Source: CBFHSD01 sp965658375
Lineage (GTDB): Bacteria; Bacteroidota; Bacteroidia; Flavobacteriales_G; Salibacteraceae
Length of the DNA stretch: 60,590 bases
Direction of reading: 5' to 3'
Assembly (NCBI GenBank): GCA_965658375.1
Contig: CBFHSD010000012.1
Location: 1-60,590, forward strand
The notes under the pieces are model-generated. The model was not told where the DNA came from, made no database searches, and was given only the letters and a program-made list of their open reading frames with translations. This document shows, one piece after another, positions 1 through 9,135 of this stretch. Numbering within the stretch: position 1 is the first letter of the stretch; each line of letters begins with the position of its first letter. Position numbers and translations under genes: made by a program.

Positions 1-1615
1 TATAGATTCTTTCGATAAAGCCAAAGACTTTTTTAGACCGGATTTAAATCGGCTGCATTCGCCTTTTCTAATGAAGGATATGGATTTGGCGGTTGCAAGG
101 ATTTTAAAAGCCATTGAAAAAAATGAGAAGATTGCGATTTATGGCGATTACGATGTAGATGGCACCACTTCAGTGAGTTTTATGTACTTGTTTTTAAGCC
201 AGTTTACAACTAATCTCATCACCTATATTCCTGACAGATATTCAGAAGGCTATGGGATTTCTAAAAAAGGAGTTGCCTATTTGGCCGAAGAAGAATGCGG
301 ATTGATGATTGCCTTAGATTGTGGTATTCAGGCTATTGATCAAGCAACCTATGCGAAGCAATTGGGTATGGACCTCATTATTTGCGATCACCATTTACCC
401 AGTGATACCATGCCGGATGTTTTGGCCGTTTTGGATCCCAAAAGATCTGATTGCACTTATCCGTTTAAAGAACTTTCTGGCTGTGGGATAGGTTTTAAAT
501 TGGCGTGTGGATTGTTAGAAAGCGAGGGAGAAAGTTTAGATAAAGCACTTCAATTCATCGATTTGGTAGCCATCAGTTTGGCTTGTGATATTGTACCCTT
601 AGTCGGTGAAAATCGAATCTTGGTTAAAAAAGGTTTAGAGGCGATTAATACGAAACCTAGAAAGGCAATAGCATTATTGCTTGGACAAAAGAAAAACAGG
701 GTTGTTGTCAGTGATTTGGTCTTTCAAGTTGGTCCTAAAATCAATGCCGCAGGCAGGCTCAAGCACGGTAGCTTAGCGGTAGATTTACTTATTTCAAAAG
801 ACGAAAAATTCATTGAAAGTAAGGCTTCTGAAGTTATTCAACACAATGAAGATCGCAAAGAAACAGATAAGGAAACTACAAAGGAAGCCTTACAGCTTAT
901 AAAAGATAGTAATGAACAAAATGCTGCTGCTACAGTAGTTTTAAAAGAGGGGTGGCACAAAGGTGTAATTGGGATTGTAGCTTCTCGATTACAAGATCAA
1001 TACTATAGGCCAACCATTGTACTTACAAAGGTAGACGGTAAAATTACAGGCTCTGCTAGAAGTGTAAAAGGGTTTGATATACATCATGCACTCCAAGAAT
1101 GTGCTATTTATCTTGAGCAGTTTGGAGGCCATAAATATGCTGCTGGAATGAGTATTCTACCGGAGAAATTTGAAGCTTTTAAGAAGAAGTTCAATGAGGT
1201 GATTGGAGAAACCTTACCCTTTGATCATAGTGAAAGGCCACTTGAAATTGACTCTACGATAGAAATGGAAGATTTTCAATTTGATGGGAATCCAATGCCA
1301 AAACTGTATAGAATAGTAAAACAAATGGAGCCTTTTGGACCTGCCAATATGAAACCCACATTCATGATGAAAGATGTGTTGGATTCTGGTCACAGCAAGA
1401 TTATTGGCTCTGACCAAAGCCATTTACGCTTATCTATCTACAATGAGTTCTTAAACGAGTCTATTGCTGGGGTAGCTTTTAATATGGCGCACTGCTTTGA
1501 ATATATCAGTTCTGGTAAACCATTTGATGTGGTGTTTACTCTAGAAGAAAATGTTTGGAATGGTAAAAGCTCTTTTCAATTGATGGTAAAAGACATCAGC
1601 TATTCAGCCGAGTAG
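1..1615 (+). CDS. recJ: Single-stranded-DNA-specific exonuclease RecJ (5' end outside window)
   Basis: RecJ degrades single-stranded DNA 5'->3' in recombinational and mismatch repair. The reading frame is open to the left edge (frame starts at base 2), and the residues before the first ATG at 71 (AKDFFRPDL, LHSPFL) are typical RecJ sequence, so the true start lies outside the window. DHH-superfamily motifs are visible in order: YGDYDVDG (motif I), ALDCG, ICDHH (motif III), then the DHHA1-type GGHKYAAGMS motif in the second half, followed by an OB-like C-terminal region. About 538 residues are visible, close to the usual 560-580. The 3' end overlaps the convergent lipoprotein gene by 16 bp. 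Confidence 0.96.
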   Translation, partial: IDSFDKAKDFFRPDLNRLHSPFLMKDMDLAVARILKAIEKNEKIAIYGDYDVDGTTSVSFMYLFLSQFTTNLITYIPDRYSEGYGISKKGVAYLAEEECGLMIALDCGIQAIDQATYAKQLGMDLIICDHHLPSDTMPDVLAVLDPKRSDCTYPFKELSGCGIGFKLACGLLESEGESLDKALQFIDLVAISLACDIVPLVGENRILVKKGLEAINTKPRKAIALLLGQKKNRVVVSDLVFQVGPKINAAGRLKHGSLAVDLLISKDEKFIESKASEVIQHNEDRKETDKETTKEALQLIKDSNEQNAAATVVLKEGWHKGVIGIVASRLQDQYYRPTIVLTKVDGKITGSARSVKGFDIHHALQECAIYLEQFGGHKYAAGMSILPEKFEAFKKKFNEVIGETLPFDHSERPLEIDSTIEMEDFQFDGNPMPKLYRIVKQMEPFGPANMKPTFMMKDVLDSGHSKIIGSDQSHLRLSIYNEFLNESIAGVAFNMAHCFEYISSGKPFDVVFTLEENVWNGKSSFQLMVKDISYSAE

Positions 1616-2724
1616 GCAAAAGCGAAAACACCATCGGACACCACAACCAATTTGGTATCAAAGAAGTTATCACCGAAGAGTGTACAGAAAAATTGCAAGT
1701 TTACTTTTCTTGTTGCTTGGCTTGCGTTATTGTTTTTATACTCCACATGGTCGAGAATAGTAAAGTAGCTCTCTTTTGGTTGATTGAATTTTTGTGAAGA
1801 GTACACTTTTCCATTCTCATCGGTATATTGGATATGCACAGTTCCCAATTGCAAGCTATCTTTTGTGTACAAAGCTTCAGCGGTGTAATCAAAATTAACA
1901 ACACAATTGGCGTAAGCAGAATCTAATACCACTTGTTTGCAATGTGCAGCAACACAGCCTTCGTTATCAGTAACTCTTACGCATATTTTGCGCGACCCTT
2001 CAGTGGGGTTAAAATTGAATGCTGGGGGGTTGGCACTTGGAATAAACCCATTTCCATCTCCCAAATCCCATTCATATGAAAATGGAGGAGTACCACTGGG
2101 GTATGGCGTAAATGAAACCAAGGGCGTATTGATGGAGTAATCGAAAGTGACATGACAATCTCCTGTAATGGTGATTGGGTAACAAAGAGAAGTGCTGCAT
2201 TGGCCTCCTGAGCTAAAGCAAACGTCATCAAATGGCGCATCGTTTATGCTGTAGGTTTGAGAAAAGCTCCCTCCACTTTTTGCTCCATACATGGTTGACA
2301 TGTCGTAGTTTGTGACAATAGGATTCAATGAGCTCTGTGTAAATGAAACAGAATACCCAGTGACTGCACTATCTGCAATACCAGTAAAATCGAGGTTAAC
2401 TTGATCTAAAGTTTCAAGAAAGTTAGGTGTGTTTTGAGAAATGTCTTTGATTGAAATGGAGAAACTTTCTGGGCATTCAATAGGGGTCGAGCAACTATTC
2501 TTTCCTAGAATACCAAAATATTCTAATGTTGAGTTTTCATTTGGGCCAAAATCTGTAAAGAGATACTGATCTCCTTTTCCTGCCTCTATAGTTAGCGGAA
2601 CATTTTCAAATTCTCCTTGAAGAAAAAACGTTATTTCTCCTTCTCCACTTGGTGGTTCGGAGTCTTTATTACATGAAAAAAAAGTGAGAGCTCCCAAAAA
2701 TATGGTGAGAAGAGCCCTAGGCAT
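1600..2724 (-). CDS. PKD-domain lipoprotein, function unknown
   Basis: A 374-residue predicted lipoprotein. Its signal peptide ends in a lipobox (LTFFSC, Cys18), and the following NKDSE is acidic in a way that resembles Bacteroidota surface-export signals (inference). A PKD-like domain near residues 215-270 shows the typical YEWDLGDG and VRVTDNEGC strings. The N-terminal part (about 30-190) is not recognised. The ATG overlaps the stop codon of the upstream anti-sigma-like gene by one base (TAATG), so it is very likely the third gene of the sigma/anti-sigma operon and may be its target or sensor partner. It converges on recJ with a 16-bp overlap. Catalytic residues are not apparent. Confidence 0.8.
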   Translation of the reverse strand: MPRALLTIFLGALTFFSCNKDSEPPSGEGEITFFLQGEFENVPLTIEAGKGDQYLFTDFGPNENSTLEYFGILGKNSCSTPIECPESFSISIKDISQNTPNFLETLDQVNLDFTGIADSAVTGYSVSFTQSSLNPIVTNYDMSTMYGAKSGGSFSQTYSINDAPFDDVCFSSGGQCSTSLCYPITITGDCHVTFDYSINTPLVSFTPYPSGTPPFSYEWDLGDGNGFIPSANPPAFNFNPTEGSRKICVRVTDNEGCVAAHCKQVVLDSAYANCVVNFDYTAEALYTKDSLQLGTVHIQYTDENGKVYSSQKFNQPKESYFTILDHVEYKNNNASQATRKVNLQFFCTLFGDNFFDTKLVVVSDGVFAFAYSAE

Positions 2725-4031
2725 TAAAAGCTAAATAAGGAGTAATTCAAATAGATTCTGAATTGGACATTGCGGTTAAATGCATTTTCTTGGTAGTAGC
2801 CATTTTTAGCTACATCAAGCAGTCCGTAATTCACACGTGCACCTAAAGATAATTTGGGAAGTACATTAAAGCTGTACCCAGCTAATGCTGCTATATCCAC
2901 GTTATTGAGTCCCTGTTTGTGCCCCCATTCTTCTTCAGAAGAGTGAGTAGTTTCAAAATCTGATACGGTTGTAGTTTCTACTTGGTTTTTGCATGCTAGA
3001 AGATAAGAAGCACTGAATCCCGAATAAACAGCGTGTCTTGAACCAATTTGATAATGAACAGCTATTGGTAATTCTAAGTAATGGGCATTCAGTGCAGTTA
3101 CTTCTGTCGTAGTTTTCTGGTAGCCGAAATCATAAGTAATGTCTTCAAAGTTTTTGGACAAACCATCCATTGGTCTGTATTGGTAGAGCAAGTTGGAATA
3201 AATAGACCAGTTTCCTTTTAATCTTTGGGTATATGAGATACCGAAAAATTCATTCCCAGATAAGTTTGATTGTTCGTCCGTAGGAGTAATATCATTGGAA
3301 ATGTTTCCGCCTACTATTATTCCAAAAGTACGTTGGTTAAAACGTGGGTTTTCGTTTGGAAGAACGATGATGTCTGGAGAAGCAGGATCTGCATATTCTG
3401 CGGTTAGCGCACTTTCCATCGGAGTTATATATGCCAATTGAGCATCCAGAACTTCATTATTGTTTTTGTTAGTAGCAGATTGTATTTGGTTTGAAACTCC
3501 AATACTTGCTGAAATTTGAGGTTGATTGTCTTGGTTTTCAGTTTCGCTTATCCCCTTAGATTGGGCATTGCTTTGAGGGGTTTTAGAGGAGCTTAGATTA
3601 GAATTGAAATAAGCATTTTCATTGTGGTTTTTAACGGTTTTAGCTTTGTTTGAGGTGTTGATTGAAGCTGTAGTGGAAGTGTTTGTATTCTTCACAGCTT
3701 CGCTTTGAACCTCTTCTGTGCCTGTTTGAACATTTGAGGCAGTGCTCGTTTTTTCTTCTTTGGAACCGATAGATTCTTTGTTAGCTTCTATGTTTTGAGG
3801 AGTTTCGCTTGTAAACCAAGTGCTATTAACAAAAAAGAAAATTCCAGTGAAAACTGCAGCAGCCGCCAGCGATCTCCAAAGAACCATTCTTCGTTTTCTG
3901 CGCATTGCACTTTTATTGTGCGCGTCTAGCATAGCTCCCATACTTTCCAAGGTGTTTGCGCTAGGAGTATGGTTCAAGTTTGAATTCAAACCTGATTTAA
4001 ATAATTCATCTATGTCTATTCGGTTGCTCAT
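2724..4031 (-). CDS. Anti-sigma-like single-pass protein with C-terminal outer-membrane-barrel-like domain
   Basis: A 435-residue protein encoded directly behind an ECF sigma gene with an ATGA overlap. Residues 1-43 are hydrophilic, RRKRR (44-48) is a positive-inside cap, and 49-68 form one membrane helix, the layout of an anti-sigma factor with its N-terminus in the cytoplasm. Residues about 70-210 are a Ser/Thr/Asn/Gln-rich linker. Residues about 230-435 have alternating aromatic/polar strands (for example YTQRLKGNWSIYSNLLYQYR) and end in Phe, as in outer membrane beta-barrels of the OmpW/porin-like type. The protein could therefore span the periplasm. No zinc-finger anti-sigma motif is seen. 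The anti-sigma role is inferred from position and topology only. Confidence 0.72.
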   Translation of the reverse strand: MSNRIDIDELFKSGLNSNLNHTPSANTLESMGAMLDAHNKSAMRRKRRMVLWRSLAAAAVFTGIFFFVNSTWFTSETPQNIEANKESIGSKEEKTSTASNVQTGTEEVQSEAVKNTNTSTTASINTSNKAKTVKNHNENAYFNSNLSSSKTPQSNAQSKGISETENQDNQPQISASIGVSNQIQSATNKNNNEVLDAQLAYITPMESALTAEYADPASPDIIVLPNENPRFNQRTFGIIVGGNISNDITPTDEQSNLSGNEFFGISYTQRLKGNWSIYSNLLYQYRPMDGLSKNFEDITYDFGYQKTTTEVTALNAHYLELPIAVHYQIGSRHAVYSGFSASYLLACKNQVETTTVSDFETTHSSEEEWGHKQGLNNVDIAALAGYSFNVLPKLSLGARVNYGLLDVAKNGYYQENAFNRNVQFRIYLNYSLFSF

Positions 4032-4603
4032 TCCGATTTGTTACTCCTCTGTTTTTCTTTCTCAGCATGATCTTCAATCATACCTTTTAATAATTTCCTA
4101 GCGTTGTTCACATGCCATTTACTGGTGCCAGTAGACATCTCTAACATTTCAGATACTTCCTTGTGACTGTAGCCATCCAGTACGTGTAAATTAAACACTT
4201 TTTGCGTTACGGTAGGTAATTTTTGTATCATCAGCTGCAACTCTTCAGCTTCAAACTGAAGTTGGGCTGAATTCAACTCAACATGCCTATTGTAATGCTG
4301 ATCTTCAAAGTCCGTAGACTCCATGAGTTCCTTCTCTTTTTTGTTTTTTCGGAACTCATCAATGATGGCATTCATCATAATGCGTCTAATCCATGCTTCG
4401 AATGGTACATGAGATGCGTACTTATCTAAATTGGTAATGATTTTTAAAAATCCCAAATTCAATAAAGCTTCTGCATCTTCTTTGTTTTTTTCATACCTCA
4501 AACAAATACTTAGAAGCAAACTGTAGCAAGTATTGTAGAGCGCCAGTTGGGCTCTTCTATCTTGCTTCTTGCATTTCTCAAGTATTTGGGGGTCTATCTG
4601 CAC
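4028..4603 (-). CDS. ECF-type RNA polymerase sigma factor
   Basis: A 191-residue sigma-70 family extracytoplasmic-function factor that would direct RNA polymerase to a small regulon. Region 2 is seen around residues 20-90 (AQLALYNTCYSLLLSICLRY; AWIRRIMMNAIIDEFRK). Region 4 lies around 120-180 (LPTVTQKVFNLHVLDGYSHKEVSEML, then a recognition-helix-like segment). The start is a GTG at 4603; no ATG occurs in frame before region 2. A TTG-N17-TACATTTG promoter ends 4 nt upstream, which suggests a leaderless mRNA. The stop overlaps the downstream anti-sigma-like gene (ATGA). Operon order sigma, membrane partner, PKD lipoprotein. Confidence 0.9.
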   Translation of the reverse strand: MQIDPQILEKCKKQDRRAQLALYNTCYSLLLSICLRYEKNKEDAEALLNLGFLKIITNLDKYASHVPFEAWIRRIMMNAIIDEFRKNKKEKELMESTDFEDQHYNRHVELNSAQLQFEAEELQLMIQKLPTVTQKVFNLHVLDGYSHKEVSEMLEMSTGTSKWHVNNARKLLKGMIEDHAEKEKQRSNKSE

Positions 4604-4607
4604 TGAT

Positions 4608-4635
4608 CAAATGTATCAAATTGAAAAGCTCCCAA
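4608..4635 (-). promoter_or_regulatory. Bacteroidota-type promoter of the first ECF sigma operon
   Basis: On the minus strand TTG (4635-4633), 17 nt, then TACATTTG (4615-4608), matching TTG-N17-23-TAnnTTTG. The GTG start at 4603 lies only 4 nt downstream. Confidence 0.55.
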
Positions 4636-4772
4636 AGTACAATTCTGTATCTTAATTTGTGAATGAACATGCTGGCCGTATCACTACCACCACTCTCGAA
4701 TACGAAAGAAGTTAACATAGGGTTGGGTAAAACTTTCTTTTTTTATCAGGAAAAATGAAAAACATTTTGGGC

Positions 4773-6758
4773 TCACTTAATGATTGTAATTCCTTGTGCG
4801 GAAGCGAGTTGAGTTTTAATCTGATCAAGCATGATTTGCTTTTGTAAATGATCGGTTATGTCTTCCTTTTCGAGGTGAGCTTCTTGCATCTCTTTTTGGT
4901 TAGACTCTATAAGGTGAGAGAGCAGCCTTGTTTTGTAAGCGTAAAGCGCTCCTCGAGCTGCTTTAGTCAGTTTTTCAATTTCAGGTATGACATAAATTTT
5001 TTGTCCTTCCCAGTTATGCAATTGATAGGGTTGAGCCAATAAATCTGCGGTTGAGAGCCTAATGTCTTCGTCTTTATGGTTGATGAAATAGTGCGCTGAA
5101 ATAGTCCCGCTGTCTTGAATAGATTTCAAGTATTCAGTAACAATGCGTTGAAAAATTGGGTGTTTAAAAGAAATACTATCGGCAACAATTTCTGCAAGTA
5201 AATAATGAGAAAGTGGTGTTTGAATTTCTTCAATGTCGCCATTTTCATTTTCAGCTTCAATGAGCATAGCCTCTTCACCGTAATTAAGCAATAAGCGAAT
5301 AATGTCTTTCTCTTGAAAATAAAGTGGATAGTCTGTTATTTTGGGGCTAGCATCAAGTATTTCTTGTTGCTGAGTTGAAAGGGGAACAATAGAAGAAGAT
5401 GGGGGAGTGTAAGCGGCTTCATCTCTTTTCTTGTTTTTAAGCTGTTCTTTGTAATTCTTTCTTTTTGTCTTATTCAGTTCATCTAAAAGGGCTTGCTCAT
5501 CTATATCAAGTAAGGAGCTACACTCTTTAATGTAAATAGACTGGCTAATGTGATCTGGAATTACGGCAATAGAGTCAACAATCTGATGAACAAGAGCCGC
5601 TTTTTTAATGGGGTCACCTTCTGTTTCTCCGAGCAGTAAATTGGTTTTAAAGGTCATGAAATCAGAGGACTGCTCTTTTAAGAAGGCTTGAAGTTCTTCT
5701 GTAGAAACTTTTTTAGCGTAGCTGTCTGGATCTTCATTTTCAGGAAATAGTACAACACGAACTTGAAGCCCTTCCTTCAATAGCATGTCAATACCACGAA
5801 ACGATGCCTTGATACCTGCGGGGTCTCCATCGTACAACAAAGTAACATTGGATGTATACCTTTTAATAAGGCGAATTTGGCCCTCTGTAAGAGATGTACC
5901 CGAGCTGGAAACTACATTTTCAACACCACTCTGCGAGAGCTGCACAACATCTGTATAACCTTCTACCAAAAAGCAGTTGTCGTTCTTGACTATACTGCCT
6001 TTTGCTTGATATAAGCCATACAAAACGTTGCTTTTGTGGTAGATCGGACTTTCTGGAGAATTCACATACTTCGGGATGTTTTTGTCACTACGCAAGGTTC
6101 GCCCTCCAAAGCCTATGGACTTACCAGATAAATTATGGATGGGGAAAATTACTCTACCTCGGTAGCCATCATAGAAGGTTCCTTTAGAAGATTTTTTAAT
6201 CAGCCCGGTTAGCTCTAGGTATTCTTCTTTGTAACCTTTTTCTAAAGCCTTGTTGTAAAATGTGTCCCATGAATCTGGTGAGTAACCCAATTTGAATTTT
6301 TCTATGCTTTCATCTGTGAATCCTCTTTCTCTGAAATAACCTAAACCAATGGATTTTCCTTCATCGCTATCCCACATGGTTTCTTTGAAGAATGTTTCTG
6401 CAAATTGAGCAACAATCATCAAACTCTCTCTTTCGCTGCGCTCTTCAAGAATCTCATCAGTTAGGCCTTCTTCTTCAATTTCTATGTTATACTTTTTAGC
6501 TAAAAAGCGCAATGCTTCTGGGTAGGTATACTGTTCATGATCCATTAAGAAGCTAATGGCATTTCCCCCTTTACCAGAACTGAAATCTTTAAATATCTGC
6601 TTTGACGGTGAAACGAAAAAAGAAGGGGTTTTTTCATTCACAAAAGGACTGAGTCCCTTGAAATTTGACCCTGCTCTTTTTAAGTGCACAAACTCACCAA
6701 TTACCTCTTCGATAACGGCAGTATCCATGATTTGATCTATGGTAGATTGTTTTATCAC
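4773..6758 (-). CDS. dnaG: DNA primase DnaG with degenerate zinc-binding domain
   Basis: A 661-residue primase that makes RNA primers at the replication fork. The N-terminal CHC2-like domain keeps its fold signature (NEKTPSFFVSPSKQIFKDF, SGKGG), but all four usual zinc ligands are replaced: Ser37, Val40, Asp58 and Ser61 stand where Cys, His, Cys and Cys normally are. The catalytic core follows, with the TOPRIM motifs LVEGYTDVV (about residue 260) and LLYDGDPAG. The C-terminal helical region would contact DnaB helicase. The start is GTG at 6758; the next ATG would remove the first conserved helix. It stands alone between two sigma-factor operons on the same strand. Confidence 0.95.
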   Translation of the reverse strand: MIKQSTIDQIMDTAVIEEVIGEFVHLKRAGSNFKGLSPFVNEKTPSFFVSPSKQIFKDFSSGKGGNAISFLMDHEQYTYPEALRFLAKKYNIEIEEEGLTDEILEERSERESLMIVAQFAETFFKETMWDSDEGKSIGLGYFRERGFTDESIEKFKLGYSPDSWDTFYNKALEKGYKEEYLELTGLIKKSSKGTFYDGYRGRVIFPIHNLSGKSIGFGGRTLRSDKNIPKYVNSPESPIYHKSNVLYGLYQAKGSIVKNDNCFLVEGYTDVVQLSQSGVENVVSSSGTSLTEGQIRLIKRYTSNVTLLYDGDPAGIKASFRGIDMLLKEGLQVRVVLFPENEDPDSYAKKVSTEELQAFLKEQSSDFMTFKTNLLLGETEGDPIKKAALVHQIVDSIAVIPDHISQSIYIKECSSLLDIDEQALLDELNKTKRKNYKEQLKNKKRDEAAYTPPSSSIVPLSTQQQEILDASPKITDYPLYFQEKDIIRLLLNYGEEAMLIEAENENGDIEEIQTPLSHYLLAEIVADSISFKHPIFQRIVTEYLKSIQDSGTISAHYFINHKDEDIRLSTADLLAQPYQLHNWEGQKIYVIPEIEKLTKAARGALYAYKTRLLSHLIESNQKEMQEAHLEKEDITDHLQKQIMLDQIKTQLASAQGITIIK

Positions 6759-6778
6759 CTATTATTACACTTTAAAAA

Positions 6779-7204
6779 TTACAGATCTTCGGTTTTTAGA
6801 GTTTCACCACTTTTATTATAGTAAACCCATTTACCCGCTCTTTCTCCTTCTAAATATTCTCCTTCAGCTCTTAGCTCACCAGTTTCGTAATACATTACAA
6901 TCTTTCCAGTGCTTAAGCCATGTTCAAATGAACCTTCACTCCATAGTTGGCCAGTTTTGTAATAAGCTTTCCAACTGCCATGCCTATCTGCATTAGAGTC
7001 TAATGGGCCAGCCATATTGATGCTCCCATTCTCGTAATACATGGTGCGAAATGTTGGAAGCTCCTTATCATCTACTATTTGATAGGTGGTTTCTTCTTTT
7101 GGATTCCCATTATCAAAAGTAGCGTCTATTTTTTTGACTTCAATGCTGCATGAAGAAAGAAGAACGATGAAGAAAGTGATGGATATGATGAAAATTCTAC
7201 TCAT
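6779..7204 (-). CDS. MORN-repeat-variant lipoprotein
   Basis: A predicted lipoprotein of 141 residues. I choose the ATG at 7204 because it gives a compact signal peptide ending at the lipobox LLSSC (Cys19); an ATG at 7261 exists but would add 19 residues. The body consists of repeated YYxxGxL/I-type units (MYYENGSINMAG, AYYKTGQLWSEGSF, MYYETGELRAEGEYLEGERAGKWVYY), the pattern of the MORN_2 repeat family often annotated as YwqK-like. Such proteins are common in Bacteroidota with no firm role. It lies directly behind the second anti-sigma-like gene and is probably in that operon. A toxin-antitoxin role is not supported here. Confidence 0.75.
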   Translation of the reverse strand: MSRIFIISITFFIVLLSSCSIEVKKIDATFDNGNPKEETTYQIVDDKELPTFRTMYYENGSINMAGPLDSNADRHGSWKAYYKTGQLWSEGSFEHGLSTGKIVMYYETGELRAEGEYLEGERAGKWVYYNKSGETLKTEDL

Positions 7205-7268
7205 AACAGCAAAGAAAATCTGATTCATGAATAATTCAAACTTTGAGAGACGAATATTCAATCTATTT

Positions 7269-8564
7269 TTATTTGCTCTTATTTAATATGAACTGCGCCT
7301 GTTTATTGTAAAAGCTAGTTGATTGAGAAATAGAGTCTAAGAGATGAGTTCCTTGCTCTTTTCCTTGTTCGAAATAGATTTGTGCGATGTTCCAATCAAT
7401 GATTTCTTTAAAACTAGGACTTGGCTCTTGAATGCTTAGGAATCTTTGTAATGCCTGATCTGCATTCCCTATTTCTGCAAAGGCAAGTCCTGAATACATC
7501 AGGGCATTTTTGTCATCGGGGTAGCTTTTCAAAATTAAATCGAAAGTTGTTAAACTTTCTCTAAATTGATTTTTTCTGAAGGCATAAATCCCTTCTTGAA
7601 GCACATCATTATAAGAGCGTGTGATTTTGTATCCTTCTATTTGTTTTGACTTTACGTTGTTTTCACTTTCAAACATAGGGTCTAAACCGGTGGGAGGAGT
7701 GAGTGATTTATTTTTTTCGGACCAAGACTTAGGTTCGCGATTTACAGAATCGTAATTCACGACTAGGTAACCATCTACACATTTCATCCCGGGCTCGTTG
7801 CAAAGGCTTAAAGGATCGGTTTTGGAACTTTCTTCTGAGATATTCCCCACAGGTTCTTCTATGCTTTCGGTAATTAATTCGTAATCAGTACTTGAAGTTT
7901 TGCTTGTCCAGGCGGCAGTTGTTGGGCTAGAGTTGTTATTGAAGGTTGTTTGAGTTTCTTGAATATCAATGCTCTGATTGGATGCTCGAACTGAACCACC
8001 GTCAACAGATGATTGTTCTTCAGACTTCACTGCAGATTCTTTAGCCGGTTTGTTCTCTTCTCGCCTTTTTTGTTTGGGCAAATTTTGTTGTTCTCTTAAT
8101 TTACCTAGTTGCTCTTCCTTTTGAGGCTTAGGGTTGATGTTTTCAGCTAAAAGTGCGGTGTCTGTTAGTTCGTTCGATTTGTCTAGAGTGCTTTCAATTA
8201 TTGGCTCTGAAGGTGCAGTTGTTTGTTCAGCAATTGATGGGTTGGAAACTTGAGTTTGAAAATTAGTTTGAAGAATAAAAAAGACGCCTGCTAAAGAGGC
8301 GGCAATGGCCGGAACTATAACTTTCCAATTGAAAGAAGAAGCTTTTGAAACAGGGGTTTGAAACGCTAATTTTTTTAATAAGTGCGATGATTCTTGTGTG
8401 TCTTCAAACCCTTCTAAAGCTTCAGCTTCAAAATCTGAAGAAGCTGCAATGCGCTCAACTTCATTACGCTCTGAATCACTCAAAGTATTGTTGAGGTAAG
8501 CTTCGATTTGTTTTTGAGACAAACCCTCTGGTTCACCAAATATGTCTTTATACAGCTTGTCCAT
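7269..8564 (-). CDS. Anti-sigma-like membrane protein with TPR-like C-terminus
   Basis: A 431-residue protein that overlaps the upstream ECF sigma gene by 17 bp. Residues 1-80 are acidic and helical (LSQKQIEAYLNNTLSDSERNEVER), like the cytoplasmic part of many Bacteroidota anti-sigma factors. Residues 81-98 form a single membrane helix. Residues about 105-260 are Ser/Glu/Gln/Asn-rich and probably a disordered periplasmic linker. The last about 115 residues look like tetratricopeptide repeats (EGIYAFRKNQFRESLTTFDLIL, ALMYSGLAFAEIGNADQALQRF), suggesting a protein-binding sensor domain. No catalytic motif is visible. The anti-sigma assignment rests on gene order and topology. Confidence 0.72.
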   Translation of the reverse strand: MDKLYKDIFGEPEGLSQKQIEAYLNNTLSDSERNEVERIAASSDFEAEALEGFEDTQESSHLLKKLAFQTPVSKASSFNWKVIVPAIAASLAGVFFILQTNFQTQVSNPSIAEQTTAPSEPIIESTLDKSNELTDTALLAENINPKPQKEEQLGKLREQQNLPKQKRREENKPAKESAVKSEEQSSVDGGSVRASNQSIDIQETQTTFNNNSSPTTAAWTSKTSSTDYELITESIEEPVGNISEESSKTDPLSLCNEPGMKCVDGYLVVNYDSVNREPKSWSEKNKSLTPPTGLDPMFESENNVKSKQIEGYKITRSYNDVLQEGIYAFRKNQFRESLTTFDLILKSYPDDKNALMYSGLAFAEIGNADQALQRFLSIQEPSPSFKEIIDWNIAQIYFEQGKEQGTHLLDSISQSTSFYNKQAQFILNKSK

Positions 8565-9126
8565 GTGATTGACTTAAAACAATTTTCAGATTTCGCTTTC
8601 CATTTTGAATGTGGCTTTTAATCTGTTTAAGGGTATAGTTGGTGAGTTCTTCTATTTCTCGGTACGATTTCTTTTCTATATAAAAGAGTTGGATGCACGC
8701 CTTTTGATCATCTTTCAATTCTTCTATAGCATCTTCTAGTGCATTTAAGGCAGACTCTTTTGCAATTTTTTCTTTGAGCTCTTTTTCGCCATCATCTGAG
8801 AGAATGTGAAGATTGTCTGAAGAAGCGTATTTCATCTTTTGAGCGCGCAAATACATGAAGCAATGGTTTTTAGACACCATGTAAAGCCAAGACTTAAATT
8901 TCTCGACATTGTGTTTTTTCAAGTCAATCATCAGTTTTTCAAATATCATACTCACGGCATCTTCAGCAAGTTCGGGTTCTTTGAGATATTTTAAGCAAAC
9001 CCCTAAAACTAAGACTGCGTACCTTTCATAGAGTTCACCAATAACAGCATTGTTGCCGCTTTTTTTAAAACGTGCAACAAGCTGCTCATCAGAGAGTTTT
9101 TTGATATTTTTAAAACTTAGAATCAA
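8548..9126 (-). CDS. ECF-type RNA polymerase sigma factor
   Basis: A 192-residue sigma-70 family ECF factor. Region 2 includes AVLVLGVCLKYLKEPELAEDAVSMIFEKLM and the -10-reading segment FKSWLYMVSKNHCFMYLR. Region 4 includes IEELKDDQKACIQLFYIEKKSYREIEELTNY and a helix-turn-helix tail. The only in-frame start near region 2 is a TTG at 9126; an in-frame stop lies just upstream. It begins 9 nt after the stop of the plug-domain gene, and its 3' end overlaps the anti-sigma-like gene by 17 bp, so plug protein, sigma, anti-sigma-like protein and MORN lipoprotein form one leftward unit. It is a distinct sequence from the sigma factor at 4.6 kb. Confidence 0.9.
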   Translation of the reverse strand: MILSFKNIKKLSDEQLVARFKKSGNNAVIGELYERYAVLVLGVCLKYLKEPELAEDAVSMIFEKLMIDLKKHNVEKFKSWLYMVSKNHCFMYLRAQKMKYASSDNLHILSDDGEKELKEKIAKESALNALEDAIEELKDDQKACIQLFYIEKKSYREIEELTNYTLKQIKSHIQNGKRNLKIVLSQSHGQAV

Positions 9127-9135
9127 TCTATTGTG

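Noticed and set aside
6779..7204. Toxin-antitoxin annotation for the MORN lipoprotein
   Set aside because: The family name YwqK antitoxin is often copied to such proteins, but no toxin gene is next to it and the protein is a lipoprotein in a sigma operon.
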